From: Clostridiales bacterium
Lineage (GTDB): Bacteria; Bacillota; Clostridia; Peptostreptococcales; Anaerovoracaceae
NCBI GenBank assembly: GCA_009911365.1
Contig: QXXF01000021.1
Span: 1-64,000, forward strand
Direction of reading: 5' to 3'
Length of the DNA: 64,000 nt
Numbering within the stretch: the stretch's first letter is position 1; the number at the start of each line of letters is the position of its first letter. Under the pieces are notes generated by a model. It saw only the letters and a program-made list of their open reading frames with translations. It was not told the DNA's origin and ran no database searches. Below are positions 17,518 to 25,730 of this stretch, piece by piece. The position numbers were made by a program, and so were the translations under genes.

Positions 17518-19458
17518 TTACGCTTCATTAGAAAGGTGTTCAGTTTTTTTATTAAACATATGGCGTACTTTATCTATTCGGCTATTGGGGCGGCGTGATT
17601 GAATAACTGGTTCACAAGCAGCAGCTTGATAGCCTTTTAATTCTGTCAAACAAACTGCTTGCCCATTTGTATATAGAGTTAAAGCATTACGGTATGCACT
17701 AATACAACGTACAGGAATATGTCCCGTAAAAATGACTTCATCATTTTTCGGTTGGCTTGTTTCAATAATTGCACAGTATTGTGGTGCGTCGTTATATGCA
17801 CGGGAAAGATATTCCTGCGGTGTAAAAAGAGTAAACGAAAGATACGGCTCTAATAATTGCGTTCCAGTTTTTTTCAATACTTGTTCCAGTACAATAGGGG
17901 CAAGGAAGCGAAAATCTGCGGGAGTGCTGACAGGGCTGTAATAAACACCATATTCAAAACAAATTTTACAATCTGTTACTTTCCAGCCATACAATCCCTG
18001 CTCCAATCCATAATCAATACCGTCCATTACTGCATTTTGGAAACTTTGGTTTAAGTAACCGAGGGAAACTTTGCTTTCGTACTGTATTCCGCTGCCTATT
18101 GGAAGCGGAGTTACCGATAAGCCAATCGACGCCCAAAAAGGATTTGGCGGCACTTCAATATGAATCGTATAATCTGCCTTTTGTAATGGCTTTTCCAGAT
18201 AAATAACCGTAGGCTCTTTGACGTTTATGTCTATATGGTATTTTTCAGTCAGCAGAGAACAGATAACTTCTAACTGCACCGTTCCTAAAAAAGAAATGAT
18301 GATTTCATGTGTTATCGTATCAACATAATAACGTAAAAGGGGATCTGTATCTGCAATTTCTGTAAGAGCGTCCAATAAATACTCTCTTTGTTCTGGTTTT
18401 ATCGGTTCAATCATTGTCCGCAGCATGGGTACAGGATTGTCATTCCATGCGTTGCATGGCAACATTTTTTCGTTTCCCACAATATCATTCAATTTTAATG
18501 TATCGTTAGGCAAAATAACAATATCTCCGGAACAGGCAATTTCCGTCTGTATCATTTCTCCATTTGAAGGAATATACATTTCAGTAAGTTTCATTTTCTT
18601 CTTTTCTGACAATATAATAGTGTCCCGTAAGTGTAATGTTCCACTGTAAAGGCGTAAATAGGCTAATCTCTGCTTTCGGTCTGTATATTCGATTTTGAAA
18701 ACACTTCCGCATAGTTCTGACTGGCTTTTATCCATTTCGGAACAAAAAATATCTGAAATGACTTCAATGAGCTGTTGTGTCCCTATGTTGTTTTTTGCAC
18801 TTCCATGATATATAGGAAACAAAGAACCTTTCTGAACCTGTTCATATTCTTCCTGTTTTAATTCCTGTACCGTCAATGTTTCCCCTGTAATATACTTTTC
18901 TAAAAGTCTGTCATTTCCTGCAATTACAGCGTCCCATTTTTCTAAATCCGTGATATTTTCCAGTGATACTTCTGGAGTCAATGTTACATTCTGCATAATG
19001 ATAATATCAGTCGAAAGTTTTTCTTTGATATTTTGATAAGTATTATGCAGGTTAATTCCGTACTGGTCTATCTTGTTTATAAAAATGATTGTTGGTATAT
19101 TCATTTTTTGGAGTGCATGGAATAGTATCCGGGTTTGAGCCTGTACACCGTCTTTCGCAGAAATCACTAAAACTGCCCCGTCAAGAACAGACAAAGAACG
19201 ATATACTTCTGTTAAAAAATCCATATGTCCGGGAGTGTCTACAATATTGATTTTGTAGCCGTTCCAGTTGAAAGAAGTAACGGCTGCCTGAATGGTAATT
19301 CCACGCTGACGTTCCAAAAACATAGTGTCTGTCCTTGTCGTTCCCTTATCTACGCTACCTAATTCTAAAATCGCTCCACTTGTATAAAGCAGGCTTTCCG
19401 TTAAGGTCGTCTTTCCTGCGTCTACATGGGCGAGAATGCCGATATTGATTATTTTCAT
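17518..19458 (-). CDS. tet(32): Tetracycline resistance ribosomal protection protein, Tet(32)-like
   Basis: A 646-residue EF-G-like GTPase that removes tetracycline from the ribosome. The G motifs are clear: [21 protein letters not shown] and NKID. The C-terminal domains show [19 protein letters not shown] and [11 protein letters not shown]. From memory of the family, its residues run closest to Tet(32)/Tet(44) ([31 protein letters not shown]), less to Tet(W), Tet(O) or Tet(M). The exact class needs an alignment. The start at 19458 follows GGAGGACAATTAC; the ATG five codons earlier overlaps that RBS. The gene is AT-rich compared with the ICE backbone, marking it as inserted cargo. Confidence 0.9.
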   Translation of the reverse strand: MKIINIGILAHVDAGKTTLTESLLYTSGAILELGSVDKGTTRTDTMFLERQRGITIQAAVTSFNWNGYKINIVDTPGHMDFLTEVYRSLSVLDGAVLVISAKDGVQAQTRILFHALQKMNIPTIIFINKIDQYGINLHNTYQNIKEKLSTDIIIMQNVTLTPEVSLENITDLEKWDAVIAGNDRLLEKYITGETLTVQELKQEEYEQVQKGSLFPIYHGSAKNNIGTQQLIEVISDIFCSEMDKSQSELCGSVFKIEYTDRKQRLAYLRLYSGTLHLRDTIILSEKKKMKLTEMYIPSNGEMIQTEIACSGDIVILPNDTLKLNDIVGNEKMLPCNAWNDNPVPMLRTMIEPIKPEQREYLLDALTEIADTDPLLRYYVDTITHEIIISFLGTVQLEVICSLLTEKYHIDINVKEPTVIYLEKPLQKADYTIHIEVPPNPFWASIGLSVTPLPIGSGIQYESKVSLGYLNQSFQNAVMDGIDYGLEQGLYGWKVTDCKICFEYGVYYSPVSTPADFRFLAPIVLEQVLKKTGTQLLEPYLSFTLFTPQEYLSRAYNDAPQYCAIIETSQPKNDEVIFTGHIPVRCISAYRNALTLYTNGQAVCLTELKGYQAAACEPVIQSRRPNSRIDKVRHMFNKKTEHLSNEA

Positions 19459-19498
19459 GTAATTGTCCTCCATTCAAAGCCCTAAAGGGCATAAAAAT

Positions 19499-19529
19499 CC
19501 CCAGCAGTAAAATACTTTTACCACTGGGG
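19499..19529 (-). terminator. Attenuator hairpin in the tet leader
   Basis: On the minus strand CCCCAGTGGTAAAA pairs with the following TTTTACTGCTGGGG (one mismatch) and is followed by ATTTTTATG. The same hairpin type sits before tet(M) in Tn916, where it ends transcription unless tetracycline slows the leader ribosome. Confidence 0.8.
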
Positions 19530-19537
19530 AAATATAT

Positions 19538-19555
19538 TTATGGACATATATACAT
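19538..19555 (-). CDS. Putative tet leader peptide (five codons)
   Basis: ATG TAT ATA TGT CCA TAA, giving MYICP, ends nine bases before the attenuator hairpin. In Tn916 a short leader peptide lies at the same place. No strong RBS is visible upstream, so the assignment is tentative. Confidence 0.4.
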   Translation of the reverse strand: MYICP

Positions 19556-19559
19556 GACA

Positions 19560-19740
19560 AACTGGCAGGCAGTAATAGTCAATTTAGATACGTCAAAATC
19601 TATAAAGTAAAAGTATTCTTAAATTGGGTACAAAAAACAAACCTCATTTTAAAGAGGCATTTTAAAATTCTTTGTTCCCACTATTTGATTATAGTTTTAT
19701 TTAAGAATACCTTGCCGCATATTTTTTAACTCCCTTTTTT
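19560..19740 (-). promoter_or_regulatory. tet upstream control region, Tn916-like
   Basis: The leader contains the inverted repeat GTATTCTTAAAT (19613-19624) and ATTTAAGAATAC (19699-19710), and the words TTTTTTGTACCCAATTTAAG. These match what I remember of the region in front of tet(M) of Tn916. The cargo seems to have moved together with its own regulatory DNA. Confidence 0.65.
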
Positions 19741-19905
19741 AGGATATAAGCATTATAGCATATCAATTTGTAAAAAGAAAGAGCTAAAAAGAGAAATTCA
19801 CGGAATAGTGTTAATTTCAACATAGTATACATCTGCTATGCAGAGTTAATATAAACAAAAAAAGGGGAATAGCAATCCTCAGACTACTATCCCCCGGCAT
19901 TTCAT

Positions 19906-20115
19906 TTACTCCATATCTTCAGCAGGCAGAAACACAAGCCCGGCAAATTTTTCCTCGGTCAGTTGCTTCAGCTTTTCCGCTGTGTGTTCTGCAAGCTCCT
20001 GTATCTCCGTTTCCATGTAGGGCAGGGCGGCGGTCATTGCCGCCACCGTGTCAGCCCTTGTTTTCCTCCTGTAACAGCAGATAAGGTTGATTTCTTCAAA
20101 TATGAATTGTCCCAT
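19906..20115 (-). CDS. Transposon-transfer assisting (TTRAP) family protein
   Basis: A 69-residue acidic protein (MGQFIFEEINLICCYRRKTR, then ALPYMETEIQELAEHT) that fits the TTRAP family found in conjugative transposons. Its biochemical role is not known. The start at 20115 has GGAGGT eight bases upstream. It lies just after the DUF4316-like gene on the same strand, and the tet cargo was inserted downstream of it. Confidence 0.75.
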   Translation of the reverse strand: MGQFIFEEINLICCYRRKTRADTVAAMTAALPYMETEIQELAEHTAEKLKQLTEEKFAGLVFLPAEDME

Positions 20116-20119
20116 GCTT

Positions 20120-20842
20120 CTATACCTCCAATCCCTTGTTTTTGGTCTTTGCAACCGTCCTTTGGACGGTTTTGTTTTCTTTCGGGGCGATCTTTACGGT
20201 TTCTTTGTCCTGTGCAAGCTGCGCCCGCAGGGACGGCTTTTTCTCTTTGCCGGACAGTTTTTCGATATGCGCCTTTATGTCGCCGCTTTTGAAATGCTCC
20301 CGGCTGTGCTTCTCGTCCCTAAGTATGGTCTGCAAGGCGGCGGGGGCTTTGGGCTGTTCCTCAAAGCGTACAAATTTCCCTAAGCCGGGGTCAGCGTCCC
20401 CGGTAATGCGCCTTTCGGCTTCCTGCGTCCGTTCCCCGTTCTCGTAGATCAGCTTGGTATTTCCGGCAGGTACGGAAACGTCCTTGACGTGTTCATAGAG
20501 CTTTTTATAGTCCAGTTCGTAAAGGTTTCCCGTTACCCTGCCTTTCTCAATGCCCGTCAGCTCCACCGCATAGGCAAGTATCTTGTCCCTTGTCTGCTCG
20601 GCGTAAAAGCAAAGAGTGTTATGCTCCCGTGAACCTTTGATGAAAGTGTCACGCTCCCGCAAGCACCACGTTCCGGCAGGGCGGCATAACCAGAGCTGCT
20701 TTTTATCTTCCGGGTTTGGGCTTTTTGCCGCCTGCTTTAGTGTTTCCCTGTCTATGTCAAAATCAGACTGAAAGTGTTGTGTGTGGGTCTGCATGATTGC
20801 TTTAAGGGACTTTAATATATCCACGTTTTCAAATTTCTGCAT
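20120..20842 (-). CDS. ICE protein, DUF4316-like
   Basis: A 240-residue cytosolic protein common in Tn1549-type elements. N-terminal residues 1-115 (with KKQLWLCRPAGTWCLRERDT and LYELDYKKLYEHVKD) form one domain. The C-terminal tail contains KEKKPSLRAQLAQDKETVKI, which is nearly repeated at the end of the neighbouring large protein and, in part, of PcfB. The family name is from memory and uncertain. It ends 4 bases before the TTRAP start, and it begins 3 bases after the stop of the large gene upstream, so all three are one transcript. Confidence 0.6.
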   Translation of the reverse strand: MQKFENVDILKSLKAIMQTHTQHFQSDFDIDRETLKQAAKSPNPEDKKQLWLCRPAGTWCLRERDTFIKGSREHNTLCFYAEQTRDKILAYAVELTGIEKGRVTGNLYELDYKKLYEHVKDVSVPAGNTKLIYENGERTQEAERRITGDADPGLGKFVRFEEQPKAPAALQTILRDEKHSREHFKSGDIKAHIEKLSGKEKKPSLRAQLAQDKETVKIAPKENKTVQRTVAKTKNKGLEV

Positions 20843-20845
20843 GGG

Positions 20846-23800
20846 TCAGCTCCTTTCTAAGTCCTGCTTTTTCGTTTTCTCCGTTGCCTTTTTGGGGGCA
20901 GATTTCAAGGCTTCTTTGTCCTGTGCAAGCTGCGCTCGGATAGAGGGCTTTTTCTCTGTCTTGGCGGCTGTACGGGCTTCCTTTTGTATCTCAACGGGGC
21001 TTTTCCCGGATATGGGGCGTATGCAGGATAAACGGTCAGCGGCGTAAATGGCGTTGTCGTTAAGCTGCCTTTGCCACACCCCGGCTTTGGGCGACCAACG
21101 GAAGCCGTTTTCCTTTAAGGTTTCACGGGTCTTTTCGTCCGGCTTTTCCTCAAAGAAGATTTGCAGGCGGTTGTCCTCCCTGTTGGCTTCCACTTTGCCG
21201 CCGTCAAATTCCCACCCGGCGTAGGCGGTTTCCTGCTTCTTTGTCAGCTCCGCAATACGCCCCTTTATGCGGCGTATCTCTGCATTGTTGTTGGATAAAG
21301 CCCATGAGGGGTAGGGCTTATCCTCTATGTGCCACTGTGACGACATTTCCGATTTCATCTTTTCAATGCTTTCAGCGGAAAGGTTGGGGCAGCCGTCAAG
21401 GGTCTTGTGCTTTCGGTAGTAGGCATTGACCGCTTTCATGGTGTCCTGTGCCGCTTGCAGCTTTTCCAGTTTGGCTTCTAACTTCTGGACTGCCTGCGGG
21501 TCGTCTGCGCTGATACCGCCCATGCCCGTACTGCGTATCTTGTCAAGCAAGCCCTGTATGTCGTTCCATTCCTCCATGTTCCTGTCACGGGCGGCGTTCT
21601 GCTTTTCTTTTTTCCGCACCGGGAAATTAGAGCCGCCTGTAATGAGGATAGAGGGTACACGGGCTTCAATGGAAAAACTGCTGTTCATGTTCTCCGCAAG
21701 TTTCCGGGCGTAGGTGTCAACAAGGCTGTCAATCTTTTCATGGTACATGGGGTCTACACGTTTTTTCTGGCGTTCCCCAATCTCCACGGCTTTGTCTACC
21801 ATTTGTCTGTATTCTGCGGTTGCGCTGCCGGGCTTGTAATCGTAGTAGCTGTTTACATCATTGGCACGGCGGGCAGCTCCCTCATTGATTGTGTAATAGG
21901 GCGTTTTTGTTTCCGGGGCTGCCTGCTCCGGCGTGTCGCCATGCAGGGAAAAGGGCTTGCCGTCAAAATAAAATTCCTTTTCCGGGGTCAAGCCTGCCTG
22001 CGTTAAAAAGTCCGTAATGCGTGAAAATTCTTCGTAGTCCTCTCTGGTATAAATTCCCCGGTTCAGTGCTTCGTCCTGCGGATAAATGCAGCCCTCGCTT
22101 GAAAGGAATGTAAAGGCGGCTTGGCAGCCGGAAACGTAGAGCAGGGAATTATCCGTGTTGTCATAGTGTCCCTTGTTGTCGTAGTTCTCGCTTTTCCCGA
22201 TATAGGTTTTGTCGTCCATAGTAAAGAGGGCAACCATGCCGTCATATCGGCTTTTCGCTGCGGCTGTGATACGGGCGGTGTCCGGCTCGGCGGCTTCCCG
22301 GTCTTTCTGTATTGCGTCCGCAAGGTCAGCAAGTGAGATCTGTTCCCCGGCGGCTGCCTGCGCTTCCAGTGCGTCCGTGTTTGGGGTGTTGTTGATAACG
22401 CCGTCAATCATGTTTGCGTTTTGTTCCGTGGAAAGCTCGGCGGCTCTTAGCGGGTTCTCATGCAGGAAAGTTTCTGATACGTCAACAAAGGTGCTGCTGT
22501 CTACATAATAGGCGGTGTCCGTGCCGTTCTGATGAAGCACTACCACGTCAGAAACAGAAAGGGAATGTCCCTTAAAATCCTCCGGGCGGTCAAAGTTGAA
22601 TTTCTCAAAAATGCGCCCTAAACTCATATCCGGCGTGAGTGCAGCGTCATAGACTTTATCATAGTTTCCCATGTTTACCGCAAGTCCTTTTCCCTGCAAT
22701 TCTTCAAGGGGGCGGAAATGGTAATCTCTGGCGGCGTTGTCGTTCAACTGGTAAATGGTAAAGGTGTCGCCTGCCTGCTCTTTTGCGCCGTATTCCCGCA
22801 ATGCTTCCTTTGTTGCTTCGCTTCCGGCTAGTTCTTCTTTCATGGCACGGTACTCTGTGAGGGCGTTCCAGTCCTCCTTATGTACGCCGAAAATGCCGCC
22901 TTTCTCCGCATGGGCTTTTATATCCCCTGTGTTCTCTGGTATGCTTTCGCTCCCGTCCCCATGGAGTAAGAAAATCTGCATATCCTCTTTTTCGTAAAGG
23001 TGCAGGGCGGCTTCTTCCTTTAGGGGCAGCATACCGTCCCATGAGTAGCCGTATTCCTGCATATCGGGGACAGTGATAGAGGGGTCGGGCAGCTCTGCGG
23101 TGTATGGCTCGTAACCGTTTGCGGCATATTCTTCTACGGTCATTCCTGCGGCGGCTGCTTCCTGTGCGATTTCCTCCTTGACGTGTTCCTTATACGCTTC
23201 AAGCTCCGTGTCAAAGTTTTTAAGCTGCGGGGCGGGTGGCAGCTCATAATTCCCTTGATTTACCATTGTCCGGCACTTGGAAACATAGTCTTTCATGGCG
23301 GTGTGGTAGGCGGTTTCGGTGCTTGTCATGTTCCCGTTTTCTTCCAGTGCTTTTGCTGCGATATTTTCCATTTTGGAAAGGTTATCATGCAGTTTCAGAA
23401 AAGGGACAAACTCATGTAAAATCATTTCCCGCTGTGCCTTGTCCGCTTCCAGTGCTTCCTTTCCCTCATTGTGTAAAATATAATTTTCCCATTCGCTGTT
23501 ATTCTCATAGTAGGCGTGGTAATCTTCGATATGCTCTATGAGTGTGCCGTCCCCGTCCCCTAAGTCCTGCCGCCCGCCGTAATAATCGGGCTGTCCGTCC
23601 ATTACAAAGTCAATGCGGAACTTGGTCTTATAATAGCCGTCCTCTTTTGTAACTGCTGCGTCAAGGTTTCCGATAGCGGCGTTTGCTTCGGAAAGGCTCA
23701 TTGTTTCGCCGTCATGGAAGCGGCTGTGTTCGCTCCAAATGATAGTGACAACCGGCTCTCCGTTGGGGTCGGGGGTTGGGAAATTATCTTCCTCCGATTG

Positions 23801-25582
23801 CTCCGGCTGCATGGCTTCTTTTGCGGGTTCTTCCGGGGCTGTTTTTTCCTCTGGCGGTGTGTCCGCTGCGGGTTCGGCTGTGGCTGAAATTTCCTCCTGC
23901 GGTGCTGTCTGCTCCGGCTGTTTTTCCTCCGGCGTGGGTTCGTTTTCCTGCGCCTGTGCCTGCTCCTTATCCTTTGTCAGCTCCGCAAAGTTTTTATCTA
24001 TATCCTTTATCAGTTCGGAAGCGGTGCTGCGGATAGTTTCAAGGGACGCTTTCAGTTCGGCAAGCTCCCGCCCGCTGCTCCATTGTGCCACATAGGAAAA
24101 AGAGTAGTCGGAAGTGTCAAGCCCGTAGTGTTGGTACACGGCGTAGGCTATGCTCTCCGCCTGTACCTCACGGGTGCGGCGGTCTGGTCGGTCTGCCTGT
24201 TTCTCCGGGGGTGCGTTCAAATCTATGTCGTGCAGCTTGGCGTGTGAGGTTTCATGTATCAGCGTTTTAATGTTCTGCAACTCGCTCATGCCCTCGTTAA
24301 TGGCTATGCGCTTGTCGGTCTGGGAGTAGTAGCCCTTTGAGCCGCCTGCTATCTTCTCAAAACCAACGGGGACGGGTGCGGAAAGCTCCGCTGCCTTGAA
24401 GAAATCGGCGTAATGTTCCACGTCCCCGGTCAGCTCGTCAACGCCGATAGAGGGAAGCTCCTTTCCCTCGGTCTGCGACACGTCAAAGACGGAAACAACC
24501 TTGAACGCCGGGACGGTTATTTCCGTTTCTTCCTTGACGGGCTTCCCGTTTTTATCGGTCACGGGCTTTTGTGTCTTGGGGTCGATTTTATCTATTTCTT
24601 TTTTGATTTTGTACGGGGACGGCGCAAGCACTTTGATACTTTTCGCTTGGCTTACCACCTGCCGCCCGAAATTATTTTTCCATGAGGTATATCCCGCTAC
24701 AAAGGTTGCGTCCGGCTTCTGCATGGCAATCAGCATGGTATTGTTGAAGCTGTAATTGTGGAACTTTGACATTACCTGCAAATACTCTTTGAAGCGGTCG
24801 CTGTCAAACAATTCCTGTATGCCTGCTTCCAGTCTGTCAGTGATCTCTTTCATCTTCTCGGCGGGCTTCTGTGCTTTCAGCTCGATAGGGCGTATGGGGT
24901 TGGCGGCGGCTATATTTACCGGGGCTGTTTCCTGTTCCATATTTTCCGGGGCGGTGCGTTCCGCTTCGGGGTAGCCCATGATACGGTATTGCTCCGGCGT
25001 TTCGTTCCCGGTGTAAACCTCTTTCCATTCCGTTCCGCTTCTTGCGATATATCCGTAGTCGGTCAGCTTCCCGTCCTCATGGAGTGCGGCGTTGTAGCCG
25101 AAATCTTCCTTGTCAATCCCCGCTTTCCAATGCTCCGGCATTTGCACCATGCCGCTGTCATTGAGGAAATAGTCGCCCAATTCCTTATAGCTGAAAATGC
25201 CGGGGACATAGGAATAAAAATCAGTGTTATAGGTGTGGTCGATAAGCCCGTCAAGGCTGTCCGGCTTGAAGTCGCTGTGCATAACAGCGTCCAGTTTTTC
25301 AAGCTGCTCCGTTGTCATTTCTTCCAGTCTTGCGGCAAGGTAATTTATCTTGTCAAGGCTGCCGTCCCTTATCCAGTCAAAGGGTATCTCAATGCGCCTG
25401 TTCTCGTCCGTGGAATAGCCGTTCAGGAAAAAATCATGCGGGTTGCCCGCTGTGATGTTCAGTGCTTTCATGGCTTCGTGGAGTTCTTCTTTTGTGGCAG
25501 GCAGGGAGAGATATACGCCCGCCGGGTTGTGGTTTTCAAACTCGGTGCGGTTCTGTATCAGCACGGAAAAATCATCTTTCAT
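20846..25582 (-). CDS. Large polyvalent ICE protein with ArdA-like and ArdC/metallopeptidase domains (LtrC-like)
   Basis: A 1578-residue protein. Residues 1-190 look like the antirestriction protein ArdA (GVYLSLPATKEELHEAMKAL; DFGYNAALHEDGKLTDYGYI). Residues 235-460 look like ArdC: an N-terminal ssDNA-binding part (YSFNNTMLIAMQKPDATFVA) and a metallopeptidase with HETSH (443-447). A long Glu/Pro-rich linker (about 570-640) is followed by YodL/DUF4316-type and other large-polyvalent-protein modules, including FRWSPKAGVWQRQLN near the C-terminus. It ends with the KKPSIRAQLAQDKE motif. Start at 25582 follows AAAGGAG. Such proteins may travel with the transferred strand and protect it; this is inferred. 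Confidence 0.75.
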   Translation of the reverse strand: MKDDFSVLIQNRTEFENHNPAGVYLSLPATKEELHEAMKALNITAGNPHDFFLNGYSTDENRRIEIPFDWIRDGSLDKINYLAARLEEMTTEQLEKLDAVMHSDFKPDSLDGLIDHTYNTDFYSYVPGIFSYKELGDYFLNDSGMVQMPEHWKAGIDKEDFGYNAALHEDGKLTDYGYIARSGTEWKEVYTGNETPEQYRIMGYPEAERTAPENMEQETAPVNIAAANPIRPIELKAQKPAEKMKEITDRLEAGIQELFDSDRFKEYLQVMSKFHNYSFNNTMLIAMQKPDATFVAGYTSWKNNFGRQVVSQAKSIKVLAPSPYKIKKEIDKIDPKTQKPVTDKNGKPVKEETEITVPAFKVVSVFDVSQTEGKELPSIGVDELTGDVEHYADFFKAAELSAPVPVGFEKIAGGSKGYYSQTDKRIAINEGMSELQNIKTLIHETSHAKLHDIDLNAPPEKQADRPDRRTREVQAESIAYAVYQHYGLDTSDYSFSYVAQWSSGRELAELKASLETIRSTASELIKDIDKNFAELTKDKEQAQAQENEPTPEEKQPEQTAPQEEISATAEPAADTPPEEKTAPEEPAKEAMQPEQSEEDNFPTPDPNGEPVVTIIWSEHSRFHDGETMSLSEANAAIGNLDAAVTKEDGYYKTKFRIDFVMDGQPDYYGGRQDLGDGDGTLIEHIEDYHAYYENNSEWENYILHNEGKEALEADKAQREMILHEFVPFLKLHDNLSKMENIAAKALEENGNMTSTETAYHTAMKDYVSKCRTMVNQGNYELPPAPQLKNFDTELEAYKEHVKEEIAQEAAAAGMTVEEYAANGYEPYTAELPDPSITVPDMQEYGYSWDGMLPLKEEAALHLYEKEDMQIFLLHGDGSESIPENTGDIKAHAEKGGIFGVHKEDWNALTEYRAMKEELAGSEATKEALREYGAKEQAGDTFTIYQLNDNAARDYHFRPLEELQGKGLAVNMGNYDKVYDAALTPDMSLGRIFEKFNFDRPEDFKGHSLSVSDVVVLHQNGTDTAYYVDSSTFVDVSETFLHENPLRAAELSTEQNANMIDGVINNTPNTDALEAQAAAGEQISLADLADAIQKDREAAEPDTARITAAAKSRYDGMVALFTMDDKTYIGKSENYDNKGHYDNTDNSLLYVSGCQAAFTFLSSEGCIYPQDEALNRGIYTREDYEEFSRITDFLTQAGLTPEKEFYFDGKPFSLHGDTPEQAAPETKTPYYTINEGAARRANDVNSYYDYKPGSATAEYRQMVDKAVEIGERQKKRVDPMYHEKIDSLVDTYARKLAENMNSSFSIEARVPSILITGGSNFPVRKKEKQNAARDRNMEEWNDIQGLLDKIRSTGMGGISADDPQAVQKLEAKLEKLQAAQDTMKAVNAYYRKHKTLDGCPNLSAESIEKMKSEMSSQWHIEDKPYPSWALSNNNAEIRRIKGRIAELTKKQETAYAGWEFDGGKVEANREDNRLQIFFEEKPDEKTRETLKENGFRWSPKAGVWQRQLNDNAIYAADRLSCIRPISGKSPVEIQKEARTAAKTEKKPSIRAQLAQDKEALKSAPKKATEKTKKQDLERS

Positions 25583-25615
25583 AGGCAAAGCTCCTTTCAA
25601 TTTTTTTGGTTTATC

Positions 25616-25724
25616 AAGAGGGTTTGGGACACTTCCCAACAAGCAAAATTCCCACAAGTCCCGCAGGGCGGGAAAGTGGGAATTTACGGGATTGGGTACT
25701 CAATCCCTATGCTTGCTATTCTTC
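25616..25724 (-). other. oriT: oriT-like segment, copy B (inverted)
   Basis: An inverted, about 94% identical copy of the 109-bp segment at 15129-15237, placed directly upstream of the large ArdA/ArdC-type gene and 6 bp after the topB stop. The middle hairpin is AAATTCCCA/TGGGAATTT here, so both arms changed together relative to copy A. That both copies keep pairing argues for a selected hairpin. Confidence 0.65.
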
Positions 25725-25730
25725 TGTGTG

